NCBI GenBank assembly: GCA_944325115.1
Contig: CALUYX010000009.1
Coordinates: 1-33,752, forward strand
Direction: 5' to 3'
Length of the DNA: 33,752 bases
DNA from: Candidatus Gastranaerophilales bacterium
Lineage (GTDB): Bacteria > Cyanobacteriota > Vampirovibrionia > Gastranaerophilales > Gastranaerophilaceae
In this document: piece after piece, positions 15,991-23,589 of the stretch
How positions within the stretch are numbered: position 1 is the stretch's first letter
How the letters are laid out: every line of letters starts with the position of its first letter
Position numbers and translations under genes: made by a program
Notes under the pieces: generated by a model
What the model saw: only the letters and a program-made list of their open reading frames with translations
What the model was told of the DNA's origin: nothing
Database searches by the model: none

Positions 15991-16296
15991 ATGTATTATA
16001 ACGTTTTAAATGCTAAAGAAATAGTTCAGCTTGATTCTCAAAAAATGCAAAAGAAAACATTGCTTGAAGATGGCGATAGCAATTTTAATATTATTGCATT
16101 AAAAAAAGAAGAGATAATCGATACGCACACTTCCGTATGCAATTCTGCTGTTTATGTGATAGGGGGTGAAATCGAAATGCATTTTGATGCACAAAAATTT
16201 CTTTTAAACGAGGGTGATGTCTTAATGTTTAAAAAAGACCACGAGCACAAAGTTAGAGCACTAAGCGATTCAAAATTCTTTCTAATTAAAATTTAA
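15991..16296 (+). CDS. Small cupin-fold protein
   Basis: 101 residues, a single compact cupin. AAGGAGAAAGT precedes the ATG. Cupin motif 1 is recognisable in IIDTHTSVCNSAVYVIGGEIEM (His46, Gly58-Gly59-Glu60), although the usual HxH has become DTH. Motif 2 is in LNEGDVLMFKKDHEHKV (His84, His86). A mononuclear metal site with reduced ligands is possible. Function is not predictable from the fold. The gene lies just upstream of a DRE-TIM aldolase, but a strong hairpin separates the two. Confidence 0.8.
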   Translation: MYYNVLNAKEIVQLDSQKMQKKTLLEDGDSNFNIIALKKEEIIDTHTSVCNSAVYVIGGEIEMHFDAQKFLLNEGDVLMFKKDHEHKVRALSDSKFFLIKI

Positions 16297-16317
16297 GCCT
16301 GATTATTCAGGCTTAAA
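16292..16317 (+). terminator. 11-bp perfect hairpin after the cupin gene
   Basis: TTTAAGCCTGA and TCAGGCTTAAA form a perfect 11-bp stem with loop TTAT, overlapping the cupin stop codon. The T run after it is interrupted (GCTTTTAT), so termination is probable but not certain. Confidence 0.6.
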
Positions 16318-16328
16318 TGCTGCTTTTA

Positions 16329-16354
16329 TGTTAAAATCTACTCACAGTGAGTAG
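16329..16354 (+). promoter_or_regulatory. Extended -10 and palindrome overlapping the aldolase GTG start
   Basis: TG-T-TAAAAT (16329-16337) is an extended -10 element. It is followed at once by the perfect palindrome CTACTCACAGTGAGTAG (16338-16354), whose centre is one base before the GTG start at 16347. Predicted transcription begins within the palindrome, so the mRNA has almost no leader. The palindrome is well placed for a repressor. Confidence 0.5.
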
Positions 16355-17351
16355 AATAAGTATACTTGATTGCACGCTAAGAGATGGCGGATATGTCAAC
16401 AATTGGTATTTTGGCAAAGAAACTATGAGAAATATTGCCAAAAAGCTGCAATGTGCCAAAGTTGAGCTTGTAGAGTGCGGTTTTTTATTGGACAACATTA
16501 CAGATGAAAACTGTACGCTTTTTTCATCTTTTGAAGCTTTTAAAAAGAATTTTGATGACTATATCGACATTAAAAATACTGTTTTAATGATAAAAACAGG
16601 CACTTTTGATATAAAAAATCTTCCTGCATGCAGTAATTCCACCCCTAATTTTCTAAGAATAATTTTTAAAAAAAATCAGCTAAAAGACGCTCTCAATTTC
16701 GCAAAAGAACTGTTAGATAAGGGATATAATGTCTTTTTAAATCCAACATTTTTATCTTTGTACAGTGAACAGGAATTTTGCGAGCTTGCAGGTAAAATAA
16801 AGGAAATAAACCCCTATGGCTTTTCTTTTGTAGATTCAATAGGTTCGCTTAACCCTAAAGTTTTAAACAATTACTATAATATTGCAGATGAAATTTTATC
16901 TGATAAAACCGTATTTTGCCTGCATCTGCACAATAGTATGCAATTAGCTTTTAAAAATGCCTGTGCTTTTATTGATAATTCACGCGATAGAAAAATTATA
17001 ATCGACTCCAGTTTGTACGCTATGGGCAGAGCTGCGGGAAATCTGCGTACCGAAGTGATTTGCGAGTATTTAAATAAAACTTTTTCTAAAGAATATAAAC
17101 TTGATGAAATATATAAATTACTTGATGAATACATGTATGATTTATATGAAACTTACAGGTGGGGGTTTTCGCTAAAGTATTATTTATGCGCAAAGCTTGG
17201 TATTCATACGGATTATGGCTCATTTTTAAGAAAAAACCCTGATATAAAATTGAGCAGAGCAACGCAAATACTATCAATGATTCCGGATGAAAAAAGAGGT
17301 ATTTTTGACAAAAAATTAATAGACAACATTATTAAATCGTTTAAAATTTAA
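16347..17351 (+). CDS. DRE-TIM (HMGL-like) aldolase family protein
   Basis: 334 residues. The metal-dependent DRE-TIM fold is shown by DCTLRDGGY at the N-terminus (Asp8, Arg12, Asp13) and the HxH metal ligands in FCLHLHNS (His193, His195), with GRAAGNLRTE near 231. It is closest in pattern to 4-hydroxy-2-oxovalerate aldolase-type and related proteins that often sit in surface-sugar clusters; the substrate cannot be read from sequence. The DCTLRDGG core lies so near the N-terminus that GTG at 16347 is the only workable start; an in-frame stop lies just upstream at 16332. No Shine-Dalgarno sequence is present. The 3' end overlaps pflA by four bases, convergently. Confidence 0.82.
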   Translation: MSRISILDCTLRDGGYVNNWYFGKETMRNIAKKLQCAKVELVECGFLLDNITDENCTLFSSFEAFKKNFDDYIDIKNTVLMIKTGTFDIKNLPACSNSTPNFLRIIFKKNQLKDALNFAKELLDKGYNVFLNPTFLSLYSEQEFCELAGKIKEINPYGFSFVDSIGSLNPKVLNNYYNIADEILSDKTVFCLHLHNSMQLAFKNACAFIDNSRDRKIIIDSSLYAMGRAAGNLRTEVICEYLNKTFSKEYKLDEIYKLLDEYMYDLYETYRWGFSLKYYLCAKLGIHTDYGSFLRKNPDIKLSRATQILSMIPDEKRGIFDKKLIDNIIKSFKI

Positions 17352-18091
17352 CTTAACAATACCTCGTAACCTGCTGCTTCTATTATTGATTTAAATTCTA
17401 TTACATCTTTTTTATCGGGCGGTTCAACATCTAATTGATACTTTAAACCGAGATTTTTCCACTTTTGCTCACCCATTTTATGATAAGGCAGAAGCTCAAC
17501 TTTTTGAATTATCGGTCTGTATTTTTCAAGAAAAGCAACAAGTTTTTCTACATAACCTTTCTCAGCAGTAAAAGTGGGAACAAGTACTTGTCTTATCCAC
17601 ACCTTTTTATTTTGAGAAAATAAGTAATCAAGAAAATTGATGACTTTTTTATTGTCCTTACCTGTCAATTCCAGATGCTTTTTCTCATCAAGATGTTTAA
17701 TATCAAGCAAAAAAAGGTCAGTGTATTTTATGGCTTCTTTAACATCGTCGGTTAAATCTACATATCCGCAAGTATCAAGTGCCGTGTGAATTTCCCCCCC
17801 TTTTAATTTGCTGTAAAGTTTAGCTATGAAACCTGCCTGCAAAAGAGGTTCTCCGCCAGAGGATGTTACTCCGCCTCCTGAGAAGTTGAAGAAATTTTTG
17901 TATTTTAAAATATCGCAATAAAGTGAGTCAAGCGTCTTTATGTTAAGTGAATTTTTAAACCAAGTATCAGGATTGTGGCAATATTTGCAGCGAAACGGAC
18001 ACATTTGAAAAAATATAACATATCTCACACCCGGACCGTCAACCGTACCGCCCGTAACTATTGAATGAATATATGCTAAATTGTTGCTCAT
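17348..18091 (-). CDS. pflA: Pyruvate formate-lyase-activating enzyme
   Basis: 247 residues, typical for PflA. The radical SAM motif CPFRCKYC (Cys31, Cys35, Cys38) binds the cluster; GGGVTSSGGEPLLQ follows as the SAM-binding GGE region. The N-terminus, IHSIVTGGTVDGPGVRYVIF, is diagnostic of the family. It installs the glycyl radical on PflB. The gene lies 61 bases downstream of pflB, with a strong terminator between them and no good ribosome binding site, so it should be made at much lower level than PflB, by read-through. Confidence 0.96.
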   Translation of the reverse strand: MSNNLAYIHSIVTGGTVDGPGVRYVIFFQMCPFRCKYCHNPDTWFKNSLNIKTLDSLYCDILKYKNFFNFSGGGVTSSGGEPLLQAGFIAKLYSKLKGGEIHTALDTCGYVDLTDDVKEAIKYTDLFLLDIKHLDEKKHLELTGKDNKKVINFLDYLFSQNKKVWIRQVLVPTFTAEKGYVEKLVAFLEKYRPIIQKVELLPYHKMGEQKWKNLGLKYQLDVEPPDKKDVIEFKSIIEAAGYEVLLS

Positions 18092-18107
18092 TTTATTATT
18101 TTCGCAT

Positions 18108-18136
18108 AAAAAAACGACACGGACAAAGCCGTGCCG
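18108..18136 (-). terminator. Terminator/attenuator between pflB and pflA
   Basis: On the minus strand CGGCACGG and CCGTGTCG pair over 8 bp (one G-U) with a 6-base loop, followed by seven T. It lies just after the pflB stop and before pflA. Confidence 0.9.
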
Positions 18137-18152
18137 TTAAGTGTTGTATTAT

Positions 18153-20405
18153 CTAGAATCTTTCGTGGAAAGTTCTTGAAATAACATCCTCTTGTTGTGC
18201 TCTTGTTAATTTTATGAAATTAACAGCATAGCCTGATACTCTTATTGTTAATTGAGGATAGTTTTCAGGATGTTCCATAGCATCTTTTAAGGTTTCTCTG
18301 TCTAATACGTTAACATTGAGGTGTTGACCCATATTTGACATGTAACCGTCTAACATACCTTTTAAGTTGTTTACTCTGTCATCTTCTGTTTTACCTAAAG
18401 AATTAGGAATAATTGAGAAAGTATTTGAGATACCGTCTTTTGCGTGTTTAAAAGGTAACTTTGCAACAGAGCATAATGAAGCTAATGCACCACATTCATC
18501 TCTGCCGTGCAATGGGTTAGCACCAGGTGCAAAAGGAACATTTGCCTTTCTGCCATCAGGTGTATTACCTGTCTTTTTACCGTACACAACATTTGATGTA
18601 ATTGTAAGGATTGATTGTGTAGGAATTGCGTTTCTGTATGTAGGCAGCTTTTCGATTTTGCTCATAAAGCGCTCAACTAAATCTGTTGCAATTGAGTCAA
18701 CTCTGTCATCGTTGTTACCGAATTTAGGGAAGTCACCTTCAATTTCAAAGTCAACCGCGATACCTTCTTCGTTTCTTACGGGTTTAACTTTTGCATATTT
18801 TATAGCTGAAAGTGAATCAACAGTAACTGAGAATCCTGCAATACCACAGCCCAATTTTCTTACTACATCTCGTTCCATAAGAGCAAGTTGTGCTTTTTCG
18901 TAGTAATACTTATCGTGCATAAAGTGTATTATGTTTAGTGCGTTTACATATGTTCTTGCAAGCCATTCCATCATGGAGTCAAATTTTTCCATTACTTCAT
19001 CGTAGTTTAAATATTCTGAAGTAATAGGTTCAAAACCGTTTGCTACACGAGCAAAAGATTTTTCATCCACGCCACCGTTAATCGAGTAAAGAAGAGCTTT
19101 TGCAAGGTTAGCTCTTGCGCCGAAGAACTGCATTTCTTTTCCGATTATCATCGGAGAAACACAACATGCAATACCGTAGTCATCACCAAACATCGGGCGC
19201 ATTAAATCATCATTTTCGTATTGAATTGATGATGTATTGATAGAGATTTTTGAACAGAATTTTTTAAAGTTATCAGGTAAATTTACTGACCAAAGCACTG
19301 TCATATTAGGCTCAGGTGCAGGTCCAAGGTTAGTTAGTGTGTGTAGCATTCTGTAGCAGTTTTTTGTAACCAAAGTTCTGCCGTCATCACCCATACCGCC
19401 AATAGATTCTGTTACCCATACAGGGTCGCCGCTAAAGAGTTCATTGTACTCGGGAGTTCTTAGGAAGCGAACCATTCTTAGTTTAATAACAAAATCATCC
19501 ATTATTTCTTGTGCTTCAGATTCTGTTAAAGTACCGTTTTTAATATCTCTTTCAGAATATATGTCTAAGAAAGTTGAAACTCTGCCAAGTGACATTGCTG
19601 CACCGTTTTGGTCTTTAATTGCGGCAAGGTAGGCAAAATAAGTCCATTGAACGGCTTCGCGGAAATTGTTTGCAGGTTTTGAAATATCATAACCATAGCT
19701 TTCTGCCATTCTTTTCATTGCTTCAAGAGCAAGGATTTGTTCTGAGAGTTCTTCTCTTTCTCTTACGATGTCTGCTGTCATATTAAGAGAATCAGAAGAA
19801 GATTTTTCTTGTTGTTTTTCTTCAATTAATCTGTCAATACCATAAAGTGCTACACGTCTGTAGTCACCAATAATTCTGCCTCTGCCGTAAGCGTCAGGCA
19901 GACCTGTTATGATGCCGCTTTTTCTGCAAGCACGAATTTCAGGAGTGTACGCTTGAAATACACCTTCGTTGTGAGTTTTTCTGTACTTAGTAAAAATTTC
20001 TTTTACTTTTTCATCTTCCTGTAGTCCGTATGCCTTACATGAAGCTTCAACCATTCTATGACCGCCATATGGCATAATTGCTCTTTTTAAAGGTGCGTCA
20101 GTTTGCAAGCCCACTATGAGTTCTTTGTCTTTGTTAATATAGCCTGCTTTATAAGCATCTATTGCAGATGGAGTTGAAACATCAGCATCTAATAGACCAT
20201 TGTTTTCATGTTCTTTTCTCATTAACTCTTTAACTGTGTTCCAAATGTCAAGAGTTCTTTGTGTAGGTCCTGCTAAAAATGAATCATCACCTTCGTAGGG
20301 TGTGTAGTTGCGTTGAATAAAGTCGACAACATCAATTGTGTCGTTCCAAGCGCCGCTATTAAATCCTTGCCAGCAAGACAAGGTCTTATCAAGAGTACAT
20401 TCCAT
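18153..20405 (-). CDS. pflB: Formate C-acetyltransferase (pyruvate formate-lyase)
   Basis: 750 residues from the ATG at 20405, chosen because AAAGGAGA precedes it; an upstream in-frame start lies outside a sensible leader. The enzyme converts pyruvate and CoA to acetyl-CoA and formate by a glycyl radical. The active-site cysteine pair is Cys414-Cys415 in GIACCVSPM and the radical glycine is Gly725 in [10 protein letters not shown], near the C-terminus as expected. With PflA downstream and the consensus promoter upstream it is likely a major fermentation enzyme of this organism. Confidence 0.97.
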   Translation of the reverse strand: MECTLDKTLSCWQGFNSGAWNDTIDVVDFIQRNYTPYEGDDSFLAGPTQRTLDIWNTVKELMRKEHENNGLLDADVSTPSAIDAYKAGYINKDKELIVGLQTDAPLKRAIMPYGGHRMVEASCKAYGLQEDEKVKEIFTKYRKTHNEGVFQAYTPEIRACRKSGIITGLPDAYGRGRIIGDYRRVALYGIDRLIEEKQQEKSSSDSLNMTADIVREREELSEQILALEAMKRMAESYGYDISKPANNFREAVQWTYFAYLAAIKDQNGAAMSLGRVSTFLDIYSERDIKNGTLTESEAQEIMDDFVIKLRMVRFLRTPEYNELFSGDPVWVTESIGGMGDDGRTLVTKNCYRMLHTLTNLGPAPEPNMTVLWSVNLPDNFKKFCSKISINTSSIQYENDDLMRPMFGDDYGIACCVSPMIIGKEMQFFGARANLAKALLYSINGGVDEKSFARVANGFEPITSEYLNYDEVMEKFDSMMEWLARTYVNALNIIHFMHDKYYYEKAQLALMERDVVRKLGCGIAGFSVTVDSLSAIKYAKVKPVRNEEGIAVDFEIEGDFPKFGNNDDRVDSIATDLVERFMSKIEKLPTYRNAIPTQSILTITSNVVYGKKTGNTPDGRKANVPFAPGANPLHGRDECGALASLCSVAKLPFKHAKDGISNTFSIIPNSLGKTEDDRVNNLKGMLDGYMSNMGQHLNVNVLDRETLKDAMEHPENYPQLTIRVSGYAVNFIKLTRAQQEDVISRTFHERF

Positions 20406-20483
20406 GATTTTCTCCTTTTTATTATTTATAGTGTCGTTGTTAACTTGTCGGCAAGACGCACGCTGCGTCATTGTAACAGTAAA

Positions 20484-20512
20484 ATTATATTTTAATAAAA
20501 CTCCTATGTCAA
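20484..20512 (-). promoter_or_regulatory. Consensus sigma-70-type promoter of pflB
   Basis: TTGACA (20512-20507), a 17-base spacer and TATAAT (20489-20484) on the minus strand: a full match to consensus. The predicted start near 20477 gives a 72-base leader holding a GACGCA/TGCGTC hairpin (20455-20469) and a smaller CTTG/CAAG hairpin beside it. Confidence 0.9.
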
Positions 20513-20533
20513 ATTAATGACAGTACGCTGTAA

Positions 20534-20547
20534 TTAACAAATGTTAA
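20534..20547. promoter_or_regulatory. CRP/FNR-type palindrome (TTAACA-AA-TGTTAA) between pflB and nrdD
   Basis: TTAACAAATGTTAA is a perfect 14-bp palindrome with 5-4-5 CRP/FNR geometry, and it equals the known PrfA-box pattern TTAACAnnTGTTAA. Its centre is about 63 bases upstream of the predicted pflB start, near the class I activator position, and it overlaps the -35 region expected for nrdD. A CRP/FNR-family regulator acting here is inferred; its gene is not in the window. Confidence 0.55.
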
Positions 20548-20562
20548 CGCTAAAAAATCAGC

Positions 20563-20568
20563 TATACT
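20563..20568 (+). promoter_or_regulatory. Candidate -10 of the nrdD transcript
   Basis: TATACT, about 25 bases before the first conserved riboswitch strand. The -35 at 17 bases is AATGTT, a poor match lying inside the CRP/FNR-type palindrome, so the promoter may depend on an activator or be blocked by a repressor. Confidence 0.45.
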
Positions 20569-20591
20569 CTATTAACATGATTTTTACAAAA

Positions 20592-20727
20592 AAGTATTCG
20601 ACCATGCTCAACTTTTATAATAAACTAAGAATAATTAAGGAAAGCAAGGGTGCAAGTCCCTCACTGGTCCGCAGCCGTTAAAGTCGGAATACTTAATTTG
20701 CCACTGTATTACGAGACTAATAGGAGG
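20592..20727 (+). promoter_or_regulatory. Cobalamin riboswitch controlling nrdDG
   Basis: The conserved core is clear: GGAA (20639-20642), GGGTGCAAGTCCC (20648-20660), GGTCCGCAGCCGTTAA (20666-20681), and a B12-box-like AGTCGGAATACTT with GCCACTG ending at 20706. AAGTATTC (20592-20599) pairs over 8 bp with GAATACTT (20687-20694), closing the domain. A TATTA/TAATA hairpin (20707-20722) with loop CGAGAC ends directly at the ribosome binding site GGAGG (20723-20727). The short form without the large peripheral domain resembles the compact cobalamin class. Hidden or exposed GGAGG suggests translational control, off when B12 is bound. The effector preference (adenosyl- or methyl-cobalamin) is not readable. 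Confidence 0.85.
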
Positions 20728-20735
20728 TTTACACT

Positions 20736-22994
20736 ATGCAAAATGCACTTAACAACGACGAGAAAGTCGCAAGCATTAATTCGTCCTTGGTGACAGACGC
20801 AATTAAAAGAGCAAGAGAGGGGAATTTAGAATTTGCCAGTCAGATTATCGATGCTTCTTTTGCAATACTTGAAAACGTATCAATAATTAAAAAAGACGGC
20901 ACAAAAGAAAAGTATAACGTGCAAAAAGTTGTTTCGGCAGTTAAAAAATCTGCTGCCAGAATGCTTATTGAATTTAGTGAAGCCGAACTTGAAAAGATTT
21001 GTTCATTTGTCAATAAAAATGTTGCACAATTGAAAAAAAATGAAATAGGTATACTTGAAATACACAATATTGTAGAAAGCGCTCTTGAAGATATTAACCC
21101 AAGAGTTGCTCAAAGCTACAGAAACTATAGAAATTATAAAACTGATTTTGTACATATGCTTGATAAGGTATTTCAAGAAAGCCAAAAGATTATGTACATA
21201 GGCGACAAAGAAAACTCAAACGCTGATTCGGCATTAGTTTCTACAAAAAGGTCGCTAATATTTAACCAATTGAATAAAGAGCTCTACAAAAAGTTCTTTC
21301 TAACGGTTGAAGACTTGCAAGCTATCAGGGACGGCTACATTTATATTCATGATATGTCTGCAAGACGAGATACAATGAACTGTTGCCTTTTTGATGTTGC
21401 AACAGTTTTAAAGGGCGGGTTTGAAATGGGAAATCTTTGGTACAATGAGCCAAAGACCCTAGATGTAGCTTTTGATGTAATCGGCGATATTGTTATGGCT
21501 GCTGCAAGCCAGCAATACGGCGGATTTACAGTCGCTGAAGTCGATAAATTACTCGCGCCATATGCTAAAAAAACATACGAAAAACAATACGACAGATATG
21601 TTTGCATGGGGCTTTCTTTTGAAATAGCTAAAGAAGAAGCGCTAAAAGATGTTCAAAATGACTTTGAACAAGGCTTTCAAGGCTGGGAGTACAAATTTAA
21701 CTCTGTGGCTTCATCACGTGGGGATTATCCTTTTATAACCATGACTTTTGGTCTTGGTGTTGAAGAATTTGAAAAAATGGCTTCATATGCGATACTTAAA
21801 ACACGTGAAGGCGGACAAGGCAAAAAATCCTGCAAAAAACCCGTATTATTCCCTAAACTTGTTTTCTTATACGATGAAAATCTACACTCTAAGGGTTGCG
21901 AACTATACGACTTGTACAAAGCAGGCATTATGTGCTCAAAGAAAGCTATGTACCCCGACTGGCTTTCATTAACCGGTGAGGGATATGTTGCATCTATGTA
22001 TAAAAAATACAAGAAAGTAATATCTCCAATGGGTTGCAGAGCTTTTCTTTCACCGTGGTTTAAACGCGGCGGTATGACACCTGCGGATGAAAATGACACG
22101 CCTATTTTTGTGGGACGCTTTAATGTAGGCGCTGTTAGTTTGCATTTGCCTATGATTTTAGCTAAGGCAAGAAAAGAAAGTAAGGATTTCTACGAAGTTC
22201 TTGATTACTATTTGGAATTAATCAGAAAAATACACATAAGAACATATGAGTATTTGGGTGAAATGCGTGCTTCCGTAAACCCTCTTGCATATTGCGAAGG
22301 AGGTTTTTACGGCGGACATCTTAAACCGTCTGATAAAATTAAACCACTGCTAAAAGCTGCTACGGCGTCTTTTGGTATTACTGCGTTGAATGAACTTCAA
22401 GAATTGTACAATGGAAAATCTCTTGTAGAAGACAATACTTTTGCAATTGAGGTTATGGAGTACATAAACAAAAAAGTTATACAATTTAAAGAAGAAGACG
22501 GAAATTTATACGCAATTTACGGCACGCCTGCAGAAAATCTGTGCGGTCTGCAAGTAAAACAGTTTAGAAAAAAATACGGCATTGTTGATAAAGTTTCTGA
22601 CAGAGGCTATGTTTCAAACAGTTTTCATTGTCATGTCAGCGAAAAATTAACGCCCATTGAAAAACAAGATATTGAAAATAAATTCTGGAACTTATTTAAC
22701 GGCGGAAAAATACAGTACGTTAAATATCCGATATCATATAATACTCAGGCTATTGAAACTCTTGTTGAGCGTGCAATGGACAAAGGATTTTATGAGGGTG
22801 TAAACCTTTCCCTTGCATACTGTGATGACTGTGGTCACAAAGAGTTATCCATGGATGTTTGTCCAAAGTGCGGCAGCAAAAATCTGACAAAGATTGATAG
22901 AATGAACGGCTATCTATCTTATTCAAGAGTTAATGGTGATACAAGGCTAAATGAAGCCAAAATGGAAGAAATTAAAGATAGAGTGAGTATGTAA
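20736..22994 (+). CDS. nrdD: Anaerobic (class III) ribonucleoside-triphosphate reductase
   Basis: 752 residues. It makes dNTPs from NTPs under anoxia by a glycyl radical. An ATP-cone (about 47-140, starting IIKKDGTKEKYNVQKVVSAV) gives allosteric control. The C-terminal zinc site is CDDC (Cys696, Cys699) and CPKC (Cys709, Cys712), and the radical glycine is Gly725 in RMNGYLSYSR. The start has TAGGAGG nine bases upstream, next to the riboswitch. nrdG follows after one base. This operon diverges from pflB-pflA, placing two glycyl-radical enzymes with their activases back to back. Confidence 0.97.
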   Translation: MQNALNNDEKVASINSSLVTDAIKRAREGNLEFASQIIDASFAILENVSIIKKDGTKEKYNVQKVVSAVKKSAARMLIEFSEAELEKICSFVNKNVAQLKKNEIGILEIHNIVESALEDINPRVAQSYRNYRNYKTDFVHMLDKVFQESQKIMYIGDKENSNADSALVSTKRSLIFNQLNKELYKKFFLTVEDLQAIRDGYIYIHDMSARRDTMNCCLFDVATVLKGGFEMGNLWYNEPKTLDVAFDVIGDIVMAAASQQYGGFTVAEVDKLLAPYAKKTYEKQYDRYVCMGLSFEIAKEEALKDVQNDFEQGFQGWEYKFNSVASSRGDYPFITMTFGLGVEEFEKMASYAILKTREGGQGKKSCKKPVLFPKLVFLYDENLHSKGCELYDLYKAGIMCSKKAMYPDWLSLTGEGYVASMYKKYKKVISPMGCRAFLSPWFKRGGMTPADENDTPIFVGRFNVGAVSLHLPMILAKARKESKDFYEVLDYYLELIRKIHIRTYEYLGEMRASVNPLAYCEGGFYGGHLKPSDKIKPLLKAATASFGITALNELQELYNGKSLVEDNTFAIEVMEYINKKVIQFKEEDGNLYAIYGTPAENLCGLQVKQFRKKYGIVDKVSDRGYVSNSFHCHVSEKLTPIEKQDIENKFWNLFNGGKIQYVKYPISYNTQAIETLVERAMDKGFYEGVNLSLAYCDDCGHKELSMDVCPKCGSKNLTKIDRMNGYLSYSRVNGDTRLNEAKMEEIKDRVSM

Positions 22995-22995
22995 T

Positions 22996-23484
22996 ATGAA
23001 TTATCATGATATAACAACGGACGATATGCTAAATGGCGATGGTCTAAGGGTTGTGTTGTGGGTTTCAGGCTGTACACATCACTGTAAAGGTTGTCAAAAT
23101 CCAATAACTTGGGATATAGCAGGCGGATTACCTTTTGATAAATCTGCTGAAGAAGAACTTTTTGAAAAGCTTAATAAAAAGCATATTTCAGGAATAACAT
23201 TTAGCGGCGGCGACCCTATGCACCCTTTAAACAGAGAAGAAGTTTGCAGACTTATTAAAAAAACGCATGACTTATATCCAAATAAAACGATTTGGCTGTA
23301 TACTGGCTTTTTATTTGAGGATATAAAGGACATAGACGAACTAAAATATGTAGATGTCCTTGCTGACGGTCGCTTTGAAGAAGATAAGCTTGATAATAAT
23401 CTGCATTGGGTTGGTAGTCCTAATCAAAGAGTAATTGATGTTAAAAAAACGCTGCAAGAGGGTGTTATTGTTTTACACAACTAA
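22996..23484 (+). CDS. nrdG: Anaerobic ribonucleotide reductase activating protein
   Basis: 162 residues, usual for NrdG. The radical SAM motif CTHHCKGC (Cys26, Cys30, Cys33) and the ITFSGGDPMHPLN region are typical. It generates the glycyl radical on NrdD. It begins one base after the nrdD stop, so expression is surely coupled and under the same cobalamin riboswitch. Confidence 0.96.
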   Translation: MNYHDITTDDMLNGDGLRVVLWVSGCTHHCKGCQNPITWDIAGGLPFDKSAEEELFEKLNKKHISGITFSGGDPMHPLNREEVCRLIKKTHDLYPNKTIWLYTGFLFEDIKDIDELKYVDVLADGRFEEDKLDNNLHWVGSPNQRVIDVKKTLQEGVIVLHN

Positions 23485-23556
23485 AATGTAACAATTTTGC
23501 AACAATAGTAGATTTTTACTAAATTTGTACAAAAATTTGCCGATAACCTTGATAAG

Positions 23557-23562
23557 TATAAT
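23557..23562 (+). promoter_or_regulatory. -10 element for the gene at 23590
   Basis: Perfect TATAAT, about 28 bases before the ATG. The -35 at 17 bases is AATTTG, a poor match, so strength is uncertain. Confidence 0.5.
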
Positions 23563-23589
23563 TGCAACAAAAGGTTAAAGGGTGACAAT

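Noticed and set aside
18367-18903. 178-residue plus-strand ORF inside pflB
   Set aside because: It is antisense to a fully conserved pflB, its translation shows no domain, and there is no ribosome binding site fitting a gene.
20406-20471. Extended pflB start
   Set aside because: The extension would be encoded by the leader hairpins; AAAGGAGA and the family N-terminus support 20405.
20534-20547. NrdR box or Rex site
   Set aside because: The NrdR consensus (acaCwAtATaTwGtgt) does not match, and the Rex site has the half-sites in the opposite order with wider spacing; the CRP/FNR 5-4-5 pattern fits exactly.
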